A program made the position numbers and the translations under genes. Below, one piece after another: positions 35,766 to 45,645 of a stretch of DNA of 55,786 nt. Below the pieces are notes generated by a model, which was not told where the DNA came from, ran no database searches, and saw nothing but the letters and a program-made list of their open reading frames with translations. Each line of letters starts with the position of its first letter. The first letter of the stretch is position 1. Location of the stretch: the NCBI GenBank assembly GCA_027622005.1, contig JAQBZH010000016.1, positions 1 through 55,786 on the forward strand, read 5' to 3'. The DNA comes from Bacteroidota bacterium (GTDB taxonomy: Bacteria > Bacteroidota > Rhodothermia > Rhodothermales > UBA10348).

Positions 35766-37418
35766 ATGTCAATCCATTCTCTAGCTGGCAAAGCGGCTCC
35801 CAAAAAGTTTTTAATCAACGTAGACGCTCTAATCGGGGCGTACTACGATCAAGTACCCAATATTGAAGACCCCATTCAACGGGTTTCTTTTGGGACGTCG
35901 GGTCACCGCGGATCATCTCTCGATACCCGGTTTAACGAAAACCATATTCTGGCGACTACTCAGGCGATATGTGATTACCGGGCGTCTATTGGGATACAAG
36001 GGCCTCTTTTTGTCGGAAAAGACACCCATGCGCTTTCGGGTCCCGCTACCGATACGACGTTGGAAGTTTTGGCCGCCAATGGAGTTGAGGCCAGGTACCA
36101 GTCTGACGGGGGCTTCACTCCGACTCCCGTTATATCCAATGCCATTTTGTCGTTTAATCGGAATTCGAGTGGCTTGCAAGCGGACGGAATCGTCATCACC
36201 CCGAGTCACAATCCACCCAGGGATGGCGGGTTTAAGTATAATCCGCCTTCGGGCGGACCTGCCGGGAGCGAGATTACGCAATGGGTTGAAAAAAAGGCTA
36301 ACGAGTACTTAGGGAAAGGATTGAAGGGGGTAAAACGATTTTCGCTAGGGAAGGCATTGACTTCAAAGAATGTTCAGGCCACGGATTTCAAGGCATCGTA
36401 TATCAATGGGCTGCAAGAAGTTATTGATTTTGATTCCATTCGATCTTCTGGACTAAAAATAGGAACGGACCCCTTGGGTGGGGCCGGTACGTTTTACTGG
36501 GCCGGAATTGCAGAGAAATATGGGATCAACCTGAGTGTCGTCAATGAACGCGTAGACCCGACCTTTTCATTTATGAGGGTGGACTGGGACGGTAAAATTA
36601 GGATGGACTGTTCATCTCCCTCGGCCATGGCCTCCTTGATTGAATTAAGGAATCAATTTGATATCGCGTTCGGAAATGACCCGGATTTTGATCGACACGG
36701 AATAGTTACACCTGATGGGGGCCTAATGAATCCCAACCACTATCTGGCCGTGGCCATAGACTATTTATTTACCTCCCGGTCACTTTGGCCAGAAAGCGCG
36801 GGGGTTGGGAAGACCCTGGTCTCGTCTTCAATGATCGATCGGGTGGCAAAAGCCGTAAATCGATCGGTTTACGAAGTGCCCGTTGGATTCAAATGGTTTG
36901 TCGATGGGCTCTTGGACCGAAGTTTAGGTTTCGGCGGGGAGGAAAGTGCGGGGGCGTCATTCCTCACGCGAAGGGGAAATGCCTGGTCAACCGACAAAGA
37001 TGGTTTTATTTTGAACTTGTTGGCGGCCGAAATGACCTCCGTTACCGGATTAAATCCTTCACAGCGTTACAACGAGCTGACTGCACTGCATGGACAGCCA
37101 GCCTATTCTCGCGTAGATGCGCCCTCTTCGGCGGATCAAAAGAAGGTCCTTTCTTCGATGTCGGCTGAATCGATTAGCGCGAAAGAATTTGCTGGTGAAC
37201 CCATCCAGCATATACTCACGCACGCTCCCGGCAACGGCGCAGCGATCGGCGGGCTAAAAGTTTCTACCAAAAACAGCTGGTTTGCTGCCCGTCCGTCCGG
37301 AACAGAGGACATTTTTAAACTATACGCCGAGAGTTTTTTGGGCGACCAGCATTTGGAATCCGTTTTGTCTGAAGCACAATCGCTGATTTCCGATGTATTT
37401 CGGAAAGCTGGAATTTGA
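35766..37418 (+). CDS. pgm: Phosphoglucomutase (alpha-D-glucose phosphate-specific)
   Basis: The 550-residue enzyme interconverts glucose 6-phosphate and glucose 1-phosphate. It shows [19 protein letters not shown] at the start, the phosphoserine loop [16 protein letters not shown], the metal loop [15 protein letters not shown], the sugar loop [13 protein letters not shown] and the phosphate-binding site [15 protein letters not shown]. Length and motifs match the bacterial Pgm type. It is divergent from ppgK, and the pair links glucose to glucose 1-phosphate for glycogen or cell-wall precursors. It is convergent with the DAHP synthase gene, with 24 bases between the stop codons. Confidence 0.97.
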   Translation: MSIHSLAGKAAPKKFLINVDALIGAYYDQVPNIEDPIQRVSFGTSGHRGSSLDTRFNENHILATTQAICDYRASIGIQGPLFVGKDTHALSGPATDTTLEVLAANGVEARYQSDGGFTPTPVISNAILSFNRNSSGLQADGIVITPSHNPPRDGGFKYNPPSGGPAGSEITQWVEKKANEYLGKGLKGVKRFSLGKALTSKNVQATDFKASYINGLQEVIDFDSIRSSGLKIGTDPLGGAGTFYWAGIAEKYGINLSVVNERVDPTFSFMRVDWDGKIRMDCSSPSAMASLIELRNQFDIAFGNDPDFDRHGIVTPDGGLMNPNHYLAVAIDYLFTSRSLWPESAGVGKTLVSSSMIDRVAKAVNRSVYEVPVGFKWFVDGLLDRSLGFGGEESAGASFLTRRGNAWSTDKDGFILNLLAAEMTSVTGLNPSQRYNELTALHGQPAYSRVDAPSSADQKKVLSSMSAESISAKEFAGEPIQHILTHAPGNGAAIGGLKVSTKNSWFAARPSGTEDIFKLYAESFLGDQHLESVLSEAQSLISDVFRKAGI

Positions 37419-37442
37419 CGCAACAGCCTTCAAACGCGTGTG

Positions 37443-38606
37443 TTATTGCTGTGCCGCGAGCGCAGCTCTGCGTTCGTACGCTTCTCTCGCAATCAAAACA
37501 TCATCCAAAAACCACGACAATTCATCCATTCTGAGCGCCTGTGGACCATCCACCAATGCTTTCGAAGGAGCCGGGTGAAAATCGACCAAAACCATGTTGG
37601 CTCCAGCAATGACCCCTTGGGCGGTAGCGTGAAAAACATCCAGGATTCCGTCTGGCGAGCGGTCTCTCGAACCCACGGAGTGCGAAGGGTCAATACAAAC
37701 GGGCATTCGGGTCAATCGCTTCACCACCGGCACGTGCGTAAAGTCCACCATGTTCCGATGCGGATCTCCTCCTTGGTTTTTCATGCCCCTGAGACCAAAA
37801 ACGACGTTGGGATTGCCTTCGCTGGCCAGATATTCGGCTGCATTGAGCGATTCATCGAGCGTAATTCCAAATCCGCGCTTAAACAATACAGGCAATTCCT
37901 GCTGACGACCCACGTATTTTAGCAATTCGAAATTCTGGGTATTTCGGGTGCCAATTTGAAGCATCACCCCAGTGGCGTTACCCGTTTTTCTGAGGGCCTC
38001 CTGAATTTCGGTTATATGGGATTCATGGGTCACTTCCATCGCAATGATTTTAATACCATATTTACCAGCCAAATCAAAAACCCAGGGTAAACACGAAGCT
38101 CCATGCCCTTGAAAGGAATACGGATTGGTTCGAGGTTTATACGCCCCCATGCGGGAAGTTACCTGATCACGCTCTTTCAAGGCCGAAAACATGGCTTCGA
38201 CGTGCTCCGGATTGTCAACTGCACAAAGACCTGCAAAAACGTGCAAGTTCTGTTGATTAATGGTTACTCCGTTATAGGTAAAGCCGTTATGCCTCACGTC
38301 TTCACCGTGACGCCCAAGAATGCGGTAGGACTCTTGAATGCGTACTACGCGATCTACGCACGGCAAGCTCTTCATTTGATCAACCCCTAGAGCAGCCGTG
38401 TTTCCCAAAAGGTATATTTCGGTCAGTCGCTGTCCCGTTCCTTGTACTTCGTGGATGGAGTAGGTAAAATATTCGTTATCATCCAAATGCGAGATGAGCT
38501 GCCGGTATGGCTCGGAAGAACGATCGACGTTTGGTTGAAGGATCAGAATCACAGAATAGCCGTAGTTTCGATTAAATGGTTTCCAAAGATACTCGCGACT
38601 GTCCAA
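37443..38606 (-). CDS. DAHP synthase, type I-beta (with N-terminal ferredoxin-like domain)
   Basis: A protein of about 387 residues catalysing the first step of aromatic amino acid synthesis from phosphoenolpyruvate and erythrose 4-phosphate. The N-terminal regulatory-like domain (about 19-95) starts SVILILQPNVD. The catalytic barrel (about 115-370) includes FAGLCAVDNPEHVEAM, RMGAYKPRTNPYSFQG, VLFKRGFG and VCIDPSHSVGSRD. The barrel resembles the KdsA/AroG fold, and the added N-terminal domain indicates the beta subtype, often feedback-regulated. The start is uncertain: TTG at 38606 gives an 18-residue extension, while GTG at 38552 begins right at the conserved domain; neither has a ribosome binding site. 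The 233 bases to the next gene, which is divergent, hold no other feature that I could recognise. Confidence 0.93.
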   Translation of the reverse strand: MDSREYLWKPFNRNYGYSVILILQPNVDRSSEPYRQLISHLDDNEYFTYSIHEVQGTGQRLTEIYLLGNTAALGVDQMKSLPCVDRVVRIQESYRILGRHGEDVRHNGFTYNGVTINQQNLHVFAGLCAVDNPEHVEAMFSALKERDQVTSRMGAYKPRTNPYSFQGHGASCLPWVFDLAGKYGIKIIAMEVTHESHITEIQEALRKTGNATGVMLQIGTRNTQNFELLKYVGRQQELPVLFKRGFGITLDESLNAAEYLASEGNPNVVFGLRGMKNQGGDPHRNMVDFTHVPVVKRLTRMPVCIDPSHSVGSRDRSPDGILDVFHATAQGVIAGANMVLVDFHPAPSKALVDGPQALRMDELSWFLDDVLIAREAYERRAALAAQQ

Positions 38607-38839
38607 TTCAATCGCAGATCTTGTTAAAATGAACTAAATTTTAATCCGAGATTTTTTTCTGTGGCGAACCACGAAAATTTAGGATTTGAACGTAATCCAT
38701 TTGTGTAGAACCATATCGAAGATGCTCTCGAAGTCGAATATTGGGCAAAGTATGCCCTGAATCGGCTAAAATGAATGATTGTTCATCGGGGCTCACTCAG
38801 AATATCATGACTGATAGCTACACAATGTTGTCCGATCGC

Positions 38840-39721
38840 ATGCTTAAAACGCTGAATAAAATCGCATTTCTCGTCCTGACGGCAACCATTTTTTCGGCAG
38901 CTCAGGCTCTGGCACAAACGGATGGCGGAAATTCTGGGTTTGCGGTAGGTAATCTCGTAGCTAACACTGGCCTTAAGATGGGTGCCGTAAATGGCGCCCA
39001 AGATGGAATCAAAATCTTAGGTGGCCAGATTCTCGTTGACAGTGAACTTCATTTCGAGGTCACGACGGACGGCGCAGGAACGTTAATTGTTGGTATTGAC
39101 CATTTGGATGCGAACGCTGCGTTTACCGCAAGTGCAGGTCCATATGTCGTTCCTGGCGCAGGAACGCACACTTTTATTGTTGCGGCAGTGCCAAGCTTAG
39201 TTGCTGGTGATGTTTGGTTCAGGTTTGCTTTTGCGGCGCAAGGCGCACTTCCGGATTTTACTGCGGACCATTCTGGAACCCATACTGGAGAAATTGAAGA
39301 TTACCTAGTTACTGTTGTCGCATTAGCTGGCACGCCAGCTTTGGCGGTTGAGCCTGGTGGTGGAACGACATCGGCCGTCAGGTCGGGCGCTGATGTTATT
39401 GTGACCTCTGCTGGCAAGACCATTTTTAAAGGTCCTCAGGCGAGCCTTGGCGGCCTTACAATTAATGGCGATGCCTTAAATAATTCTTTTGTGGTGGATC
39501 TTGCTGGTGGCGACCCAATCCCTGGTGGCGGTTTAACTGTAAATGGAGCAGGTCAAGCTGGAGTCCCGGGCGATGTTCTTACGGTTACGGGAGGCGGCCT
39601 GCAGGCGCTTGTTACGCACACATTCGTTAACGACAATGATGGTTCTGTTGCAGTAACAGAGGGTACTGTAACTTATACCGGTCTGGAGCCGATCACCGAC
39701 AATCTTAGTCTCACTGAATAG
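38840..39721 (+). CDS. Secreted GEVED-like protein, perhaps a truncated giant adhesin
   Basis: About 293 residues after the start chosen, beginning with a good signal peptide (IAFLVLTATIFSAAQALA). In-frame ATGs at 38825, 38807 and further upstream are possible alternatives, without ribosome binding sites. The first half resembles a GEVED domain and ends in TADHSGTHTGEIEDYLV. The second half is Gly- and Thr-rich beta structure (FKGPQASLGGLTINGDAL, GGGLTVNGAGQAGVPGDVL) and stops after YTGLEPITDNLSLTE. Such stretches remind me of N-terminal parts of very large calcium-binding surface proteins, so a truncation is possible. No sorting signal follows. Its codon choice (many GCT, GTT and GGT) seems different from its neighbours, which may reflect transfer. 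Confidence 0.7.
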   Translation: MLKTLNKIAFLVLTATIFSAAQALAQTDGGNSGFAVGNLVANTGLKMGAVNGAQDGIKILGGQILVDSELHFEVTTDGAGTLIVGIDHLDANAAFTASAGPYVVPGAGTHTFIVAAVPSLVAGDVWFRFAFAAQGALPDFTADHSGTHTGEIEDYLVTVVALAGTPALAVEPGGGTTSAVRSGADVIVTSAGKTIFKGPQASLGGLTINGDALNNSFVVDLAGGDPIPGGGLTVNGAGQAGVPGDVLTVTGGGLQALVTHTFVNDNDGSVAVTEGTVTYTGLEPITDNLSLTE

Positions 39722-39736
39722 GGATTTCTTCATTTT

Positions 39737-39766
39737 TCGAAAGTAGGAGTTTTTTTCTACTTTCGA
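39737..39766. other. 10-bp inverted repeat between converging genes
   Basis: TCGAAAGTAG (39737-39746) pairs perfectly with CTACTTTCGA (39757-39766) around a 10-base loop which contains the T run. It lies between the secreted protein gene and kbl, so it could help end transcription from either side, but no T tract follows the stem, so it is not a standard terminator. Confidence 0.5.
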
Positions 39767-39819
39767 GTTCACCGACTTCAGGGAAGCTTACAGCGGAATA
39801 CGAGCAAAACAGGATAAAC

Positions 39820-41010
39820 CTAGGCCAACACCCCGTGTTTTTTGCCAACGCGAACAAATGCCGCCACGCATTCATCGATTTGCTCTGAGGTGTGCCCGGC
39901 GGAAATTTGAACGCGAATTCGGGCCTGGCCTTTTGCCACGACGGGGAATGAAAATCCGATAACATAGATGCCTTCAGAAAGAAGGTCTGCGGCCACGTTT
40001 TGCGCCAGTCGGGCCTCGTAAAGCATAATAGGTACGATGGGGTGAACGCCCGGTTTAATATCGAACCCTGCTTTCGTCATCTCCGTCCGAAAATGAACCG
40101 TATTTTTCTCTAACCGATCCCGAAGTTCGGTGGATGAGCTTAACATATCCAAAACCTTTAGACTTGTATGAGCGATGACCGGGGCTAGTGAATTGGAAAA
40201 CAAGTACGGGCGAGAACGCTGACGCAGAAGTTGGATAATTTCTTTCCGGCCCGTGGTAAATCCTCCCATGGCGCCGCCTAGTGCTTTTCCGAGCGTACTC
40301 GTGATAATGTCCACTCTTCCCATGACATTGCAGTACTCGATGGATCCTCTGCCTGTAGGGCCAAAAAAGCCCGTTGCGTGGCATTCATCGACCATCACCA
40401 TTGCGCCGAATTGATCTGCCAGATCACAAATCTGGTCCAGTTTGGCGATGGAACCATCCATACTGAAAACACCGTCTGTGGCAATAATGGTTCTCTTAGC
40501 TCCTTTGGCTTCTTCCAGACAACGCTCCAGATCGGCCATATCGCCGTGCTCGTAGCGCAGTCGTTTGGCCTTGCAGAGCCGGATTCCGTCAATGATTGAT
40601 GCGTGGTTGAGCGCATCCGAAATGACGGCGCAGTCTTCGTCCAGTAAGGTCTCAAATAAGCCACCATTCGCGTCAAAACACGCGGCGTACAGGATGGTAT
40701 CTTCCGTTCCGAGATAGGTCGAAATACGGCGTTCGAGCTCCTTGTGGACGTCTTGAGTGCCACATATAAACCGGACCGAGGACAATCCAAAACCGTATTT
40801 TTCAACACCGACTTTGGCGGCCTCGATTAACGCAGGATGATTGGCTAACCCTAAATAGTTGTTGGCGCAAAAATTGACCACTTTATCTCCGCTGGAGACT
40901 GAAATGTTGGCCGCTTGCTGCGATGTTATGACTCGTTCTTCTTTATAAAGCCCGGCTTCTTTAATCTCGTTCAAAATGGCTTGAAGTTGCGGGCGGGTCG
41001 TTTCAAACAT
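39820..41010 (-). CDS. kbl: 2-amino-3-ketobutyrate CoA ligase (glycine C-acetyltransferase)
   Basis: The 396-residue PLP enzyme of the alpha-oxoamine synthase family converts 2-amino-3-ketobutyrate and CoA to glycine and acetyl-CoA. Seen are [52 protein letters not shown], the PLP lysine in [17 protein letters not shown] and [14 protein letters not shown]. The close match to Kbl landmarks, and the tdh gene 45 bases upstream, favour this over 8-amino-7-oxononanoate synthase. Its ATG is at 41010. Confidence 0.96.
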   Translation of the reverse strand: MFETTRPQLQAILNEIKEAGLYKEERVITSQQAANISVSSGDKVVNFCANNYLGLANHPALIEAAKVGVEKYGFGLSSVRFICGTQDVHKELERRISTYLGTEDTILYAACFDANGGLFETLLDEDCAVISDALNHASIIDGIRLCKAKRLRYEHGDMADLERCLEEAKGAKRTIIATDGVFSMDGSIAKLDQICDLADQFGAMVMVDECHATGFFGPTGRGSIEYCNVMGRVDIITSTLGKALGGAMGGFTTGRKEIIQLLRQRSRPYLFSNSLAPVIAHTSLKVLDMLSSSTELRDRLEKNTVHFRTEMTKAGFDIKPGVHPIVPIMLYEARLAQNVAADLLSEGIYVIGFSFPVVAKGQARIRVQISAGHTSEQIDECVAAFVRVGKKHGVLA

Positions 41011-41055
41011 GGCGGTTCAGTGGTTGGGGAAAAACAAGTGACGGTTCCAATCAGA

Positions 41056-41997
41056 TTAAGAATTGGCAATTTTGGCCCGGACATGAATCAACATATCGGA
41101 AACCATCGCTTCAAGATCATAATCTGGATGCCATTTCCAATCGTGGCGAGCTCTAGAGTCATCAATGGAAGACGGCCATGAATCGGCAATCGCTTGTCTG
41201 AAATCGGGCTCATAAAAGCACGCAAAGTGGGGTATGTGTCGTTTAATCGCAGCCGCCAGTTCGCCCGCTGAAAAACTAAACGCCGCTAAATTGTAGCTAG
41301 TCCGCACCGTAATTCCACTGTTATCATAGTCCATAAGGTCCAAAATAGACTTTACAGCATCTGGCATGTACATCATAGGCATGCGGGTTTGTTCAGAGAC
41401 AAAACAAGTATACGACCCGTGGGCAACTGCTTGGATAAACATGTCGACCGCCCAATCCGTAGTTCCGCCCCCAGGCGGCGCTGAATAACTAATAATACCT
41501 GGAAAACGAACAGATCGAATATCCATCTGGTGGTGATCGGCGTGGAATTTGCACAACAGCTCGCCTGTGACCTTGGTAGCGCCGTACATCGTTCCGGGCT
41601 CAGTTACCGTTTCTTGGGGGGTATCTACTTTAGGCGTAGTCGGTCCAAAAATGGCTATTGAACTGGGCCAAAAGACCCTGCATTTAAAGCGACGGGCAGC
41701 CTCCAAAACATTTCGCACGCCATTAACATTCACATTCCACGCCAATTCCGGATGACGCTGACCGGTGGCTGACAATATTCCGGCTAAGTGAAAAATGGTA
41801 TGTATGTGATTGGAGCCGATAATTTTTTCAACGGACTCCATATAGGTTACATCGAGAACGTCGTATTTTCGGCCCGGTCGATGGATTTCGGGCACGCGAA
41901 GATCGGTAACCAACACTTGGTTGTCTCCAAGCCTATCGACGAGTGCATCTGCCAGATCAATGCCAATTTGGCCGTTCGCACCGGTAATCAGAATCAT
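41056..41997 (-). CDS. tdh: L-threonine 3-dehydrogenase, short-chain (epimerase-like) type
   Basis: The 313-residue enzyme has the extended short-chain dehydrogenase fold. Landmarks are the N-terminal NAD loop ITGANGQIGIDLADAL, IFHLAGILSATGQ, NVNVNGVRNVLEAA and the catalytic YGATKVTGE, then RFPGIISYSAPPGGGTTDWA, a signature of this threonine dehydrogenase branch. It oxidises threonine to 2-amino-3-ketobutyrate, which the kbl product downstream splits to glycine and acetyl-CoA, so the operon is tdh-kbl. It differs from the zinc-dependent Tdh of E. coli. The 214 bases upstream, shared with the divergent cytochrome gene, contain a TATAAT (42191-42196) on the cytochrome side. Confidence 0.92.
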   Translation of the reverse strand: MILITGANGQIGIDLADALVDRLGDNQVLVTDLRVPEIHRPGRKYDVLDVTYMESVEKIIGSNHIHTIFHLAGILSATGQRHPELAWNVNVNGVRNVLEAARRFKCRVFWPSSIAIFGPTTPKVDTPQETVTEPGTMYGATKVTGELLCKFHADHHQMDIRSVRFPGIISYSAPPGGGTTDWAVDMFIQAVAHGSYTCFVSEQTRMPMMYMPDAVKSILDLMDYDNSGITVRTSYNLAAFSFSAGELAAAIKRHIPHFACFYEPDFRQAIADSWPSSIDDSRARHDWKWHPDYDLEAMVSDMLIHVRAKIANS

Positions 41998-42211
41998 CTT
42001 TTTTCCGAATTTTTATGGAGCCAAAAGATACAACGTCTCTAGAACGTCGTTGTAGGAGTTTCTGGTGGATTGATCGGATGTTCACATATCTCGATGGTTC
42101 GACTTGACGAAATATTTCGCATCTTTGGAGTGTCAAACGCGTAACTGAACGCCAAATTACCCCGAATCCGTTATCTCTCTGTACTCAAATTATAATTTGC
42201 TGTCAGAAACT

Positions 42212-43609
42212 ATGAAAATCTATTCTTACCGGGTCCTCTTCCTGATCGGTGTTTTGATTGCCACGGGATGTTCGGCCTCGTCCTCAACTTCTAATGGCGG
42301 CGATGCTTATTCGTCGACCATTCAACCCATTTTCGATGCGAAATGCACTGCATGCCATGGGGGACCAAAAACAGAAGCAGGGTTAAACCTCACTTCTTGG
42401 TCAAATTTGATCAAGGGATCGAACGCCGGAGAAGCGGTCATCGCGTTCAGTAGCGCGCACAGCCTTTTAGTGAAAATGGGTACTAAGCTTCAACCAGCCG
42501 CCCATCCATCCTCGCAATCTGCGTCTGTTCTGAGTGAATCTGAATTGGCGACCATCACCGCGTGGATCGATAATGGAGCCAAAGGTCCTGAAGGAGTAGC
42601 ACCTTTTTCGGGAAATCGGGAGTTTCTCTACGTGACGAATCAGGGTGGCGCAAGTATCAATGTTATTGACGTTGAGACGAAGGTGGTCGCAAGACTTGTG
42701 GACTTGACCAAACTTGGTTTCGCAGCTGGAGCCGCGCCACATCACGTAGCGGTCGAGAAAGACGGGTCGTTCTGGTATGCCACCCTTATTTCAGCAGGGG
42801 TCATTCTTAAATTCAATCGAAATAACGAAATAGTGGGCCGCGCGTCTTTTGAAGTGCCGGGCCTCCTCTCGATGGATCCCACATCTGGAAAACTGTTTGT
42901 TGGACGTTCAATGGGTGCTGTTAACCCGCCAAAGCGGATAGGCATGATTGATCGAAATAGTATGGCTATTGAAGAATTGGAAGTCTTTTTTGGCCGCCCC
43001 CACGCACTTGCTGCATCCATGAACGGAAAATATGTCTATGCTTCAAGCCTAGAAGAAAACAAAGCAATTGCGATAGACATCGAGAATGAAGAGTCGACCT
43101 TTAAGAATTTGGAAGGGCCGATGCATAGCATCATGGACATGAGAGTTTCTCCCGACGGAAAAACGTTGATTGCAGGCGGTCAATTGACCAGAACACTGTT
43201 TTTCTTTGACGCGACCAATCAGGCGGATCTTCCTTTGGAGAATGCTATGCCGGTTAATGGTCCCCCTTGGGATCCAATTTTTAGCCGTGATGGTTCGAAA
43301 GTATATTATGCCGATAAAGTGGCCCAAACCATTTCCATCGTCGATGTAAAATCAAAGACCATCGAAGCGGTTATTGAAGGGTATGGATTAGCTCAGCCGC
43401 ATGGACTCGCTGTTTCAAAGGACGGGAAAACGCTATTTGTAACCGGAAATAACTTAAATGCGGCATACGAATCTCGTTACAATTTCGGAGAAGGCAGTCG
43501 GACGCCTGGTACCGTGTCAGTCATTGATTTGGCTTCAAAAAAAGTCATAAAAGTAATAGAGGTCGGCCTGTATCCATCAGGAATCGCCGGAATACCCAAT
43601 TGGAATTGA
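42212..43609 (+). CDS. Lipoprotein with cytochrome c and YVTN beta-propeller domains
   Basis: About 465 residues from the ATG at 42212; the frame opens five codons earlier at a TTG. A lipoprotein signal (FLIGVLIATGC) leads to a short cytochrome c-like domain with one heme site, KCTACHGG, of the type found before beta-propellers in planctomycete-like secreted proteins. The rest (about 140-460) is a YVTN-type seven-bladed propeller, with blades ending in FLYVTNQGGASINVIDVE, KYVYASSLEENKAIAID, KTLIAGGQLTRTLFF, KVYYADKVAQTISIVDV and TPGTVSVIDLASKKVIKV. It is exported and probably anchored in the outer membrane or periplasm, and may move electrons or bind a ligand. It starts an operon with the FG-GAP lipoprotein 19 bases downstream. 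Confidence 0.88.
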   Translation: MKIYSYRVLFLIGVLIATGCSASSSTSNGGDAYSSTIQPIFDAKCTACHGGPKTEAGLNLTSWSNLIKGSNAGEAVIAFSSAHSLLVKMGTKLQPAAHPSSQSASVLSESELATITAWIDNGAKGPEGVAPFSGNREFLYVTNQGGASINVIDVETKVVARLVDLTKLGFAAGAAPHHVAVEKDGSFWYATLISAGVILKFNRNNEIVGRASFEVPGLLSMDPTSGKLFVGRSMGAVNPPKRIGMIDRNSMAIEELEVFFGRPHALAASMNGKYVYASSLEENKAIAIDIENEESTFKNLEGPMHSIMDMRVSPDGKTLIAGGQLTRTLFFFDATNQADLPLENAMPVNGPPWDPIFSRDGSKVYYADKVAQTISIVDVKSKTIEAVIEGYGLAQPHGLAVSKDGKTLFVTGNNLNAAYESRYNFGEGSRTPGTVSVIDLASKKVIKVIEVGLYPSGIAGIPNWN

Positions 43610-43628
43610 TGCTTGGTTTAAGGAAATC

Positions 43629-45467
43629 ATGTTTATGAAAGAACTTGCACGTTTTTTGCTTTTAGTTTTCGTTACCGGATCCTTCATTGTTGGGTGTTCG
43701 TCGGGCCCAAAGATTGCCAGTCAAGCCTCATCGGGGTTTCCGGCCTTCTTCAAGGAAATAGCTCCATTTACGGTCACGGATAGTGTCGGAATCGACTATT
43801 CCATGCCTTTTCAAGGAGGCTTAAACATTCCTCGACCACAGTTTGCCGACATGGATGGCGATGGCGATGTTGATGTGTTTATCCAGGAAGAATCGGGACG
43901 GATCAAGTACTTTGAAAACGTTGGGGAACCGGGAAAACCAATATTTAAGTGGACAACGGATGCCTACAAAGATCTAACGATCGGAGAATGGTATCGCGTC
44001 GTAGATCTGGATGATGATGGAGATATGGACATTCTGACGGAAGAGCGATTTAGTTACGTCCGATATTACCGCAATGTGGGTGATCGTACCTCTGCAAACT
44101 TCGTCATGGCCGTAGATACGCTGTTAGATGCGACAGGAGCGCCCATCTTTGCTGATCGACAGAATATCCCCCAAATAGTTGATATCGATTGTGACGGCTT
44201 GTTAGATCTGTTTATAGGACGTGTGACCGGAACGATCACGCACTACGAATCCGTTGGCTATGACGAAAATCGAGTTCCGAGATTTCGATTTGTTACTGAT
44301 CGTTGGGAGGATATCGAAATCATCGGGCAAAACGTGTCTCGCCACGGCGCCAACACCATGAATTTTGCAGACATAGACCAAGACAATGATTTGGACTTGT
44401 TTTGGGGAGATTTTTTCGAAGCAGGTGTCCTGTTAATACGAAATCAGGGTACTTGCGGCTCCCCGTCGCTACGGAGTGAACCTGTCAACTTCCCATTAAA
44501 TAACCCAGTCAGAACCAGCGGATACAATGCGCCTGTCGTATTGGATTTAGATGAGGATGGCGATCTCGATATGGTTTTTGGGGTTCTCGGGGGTGCTTTT
44601 AATGCTAATAGCACGACCCGGGATAATTTGTACTATTTGGAGCAAACCGAACCTGGTAATTTTGAAGTACGGACTATGCGTTTCGTGTACGATCTGGATG
44701 CAGGAAGCGAGAGTGTTGTTAAATTGTCAGATCTGGATGGAGATGGCGATTTGGACATGATTTTGGCCAATAAAATTGAGCCGTCGAATCAGAAAACTTC
44801 CCTCATGTTCGTATTTGAAAACACGGGGACCAAAGAGAAGGCCACTTTCAAATACAAAGAGACGTTAGATCTAACCAGTACGTATCATCAAAGTCCAGCT
44901 ATTGCCGATTTGGATGCCGATGGTGATCTAGACATGTTGGTAGGGAAGTGGAATAAGGAAATCGCCTACTTTGAAAATAAAGGGTCCGCCGCCGAATATG
45001 CCTTTAAGGAAGTGAATCCTATTTATGAAGCGTTGTCAAGGGGACAAAATGCGGTTCCTGCTTTGGTTGATATCGATGCTGACGGGGATTTAGACTTATT
45101 TGTAGGCGAAGCTTCCGGTTCAATGAACTTCTACTTGAATACCGGTACAGCCAAAGTGGCCAAATATGAGCTCGTTTCGGACACCTATTTGGATATCGAT
45201 ACCGGTCGAAGAAGTTTTCCAGCATTTGCGGATCTCGACAAAGACGGAGATTATGATCTAGTGCTGGGTACGGAACTCGACGGCTTGACGTTATACATGA
45301 ACAAGGGGACCGCTCAGGTGGCCAATTTCCAACTTTCTGGCGAAATGGATATCGATGTTCAAGCGATTTCTGCCCCTGAATTTGCCGATATAGATGGGGA
45401 CGGAGATCTCGATTTGTTCGTTGGAGGAGCTTCGGGAGGCGTCGTATTCTTTAGAAACGGCAAATAA
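43629..45467 (+). CDS. FG-GAP/VCBS-repeat lipoprotein
   Basis: A 612-residue protein with a lipoprotein signal (LLLVFVTGSFIVGC). The rest is a series of FG-GAP-like repeats, each with a calcium-binding DxDxDGDxD core: FADMDGDGDVDVFIQ, VVDLDDDGDMDIL, IVDIDCDGLLDLFIG, DLDEDGDLDMVFG, LSDLDGDGDLDMILA, IADLDADGDLDMLVG, LVDIDADGDLDLFVG, FADLDKDGDYDLVLG and FADIDGDGDLDLFVG. These build a calcium-stabilised beta-propeller, often used for binding to surfaces or glycans. It is cotranscribed with the cytochrome-propeller gene and ends at a strong terminator. ATG 43629 and ATG 43635 are both usable; an AGGA precedes them. Confidence 0.93.
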   Translation: MFMKELARFLLLVFVTGSFIVGCSSGPKIASQASSGFPAFFKEIAPFTVTDSVGIDYSMPFQGGLNIPRPQFADMDGDGDVDVFIQEESGRIKYFENVGEPGKPIFKWTTDAYKDLTIGEWYRVVDLDDDGDMDILTEERFSYVRYYRNVGDRTSANFVMAVDTLLDATGAPIFADRQNIPQIVDIDCDGLLDLFIGRVTGTITHYESVGYDENRVPRFRFVTDRWEDIEIIGQNVSRHGANTMNFADIDQDNDLDLFWGDFFEAGVLLIRNQGTCGSPSLRSEPVNFPLNNPVRTSGYNAPVVLDLDEDGDLDMVFGVLGGAFNANSTTRDNLYYLEQTEPGNFEVRTMRFVYDLDAGSESVVKLSDLDGDGDLDMILANKIEPSNQKTSLMFVFENTGTKEKATFKYKETLDLTSTYHQSPAIADLDADGDLDMLVGKWNKEIAYFENKGSAAEYAFKEVNPIYEALSRGQNAVPALVDIDADGDLDLFVGEASGSMNFYLNTGTAKVAKYELVSDTYLDIDTGRRSFPAFADLDKDGDYDLVLGTELDGLTLYMNKGTAQVANFQLSGEMDIDVQAISAPEFADIDGDGDLDLFVGGASGGVVFFRNGK

Positions 45468-45501
45468 TTCGTTCACACTTCCCAGGATTGCGTAGAAATT
45501 G

Positions 45502-45537
45502 AGAAAGCGATCGATCCAAATAGATCGATCGCTTTCT
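45502..45537 (+). terminator. Intrinsic terminator of the cytochrome/FG-GAP operon
   Basis: A 15-bp perfect stem (45502-45516 with 45523-45537) and 6-base loop are followed by TTTTTGGTTTTG on the plus strand, 35 bases after the FG-GAP stop codon. Confidence 0.92.
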
Positions 45538-45645
45538 TTTTGGTTTTGTTGAAATCACTGTGTAGAGATTGACAGGAATGCACGCACGTGCTCAACTTCA
45601 TTCCACTGCAGCGAAAGGTCCTCGTTTTTGACGAAGACGGACGCT

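Noticed and set aside
35618-35818. 67-codon N-terminal extension of ppgK
   Set aside because: It overlaps the start of pgm on the other strand and lies outside the conserved ROK domain; TTG 35617 fits the family length.
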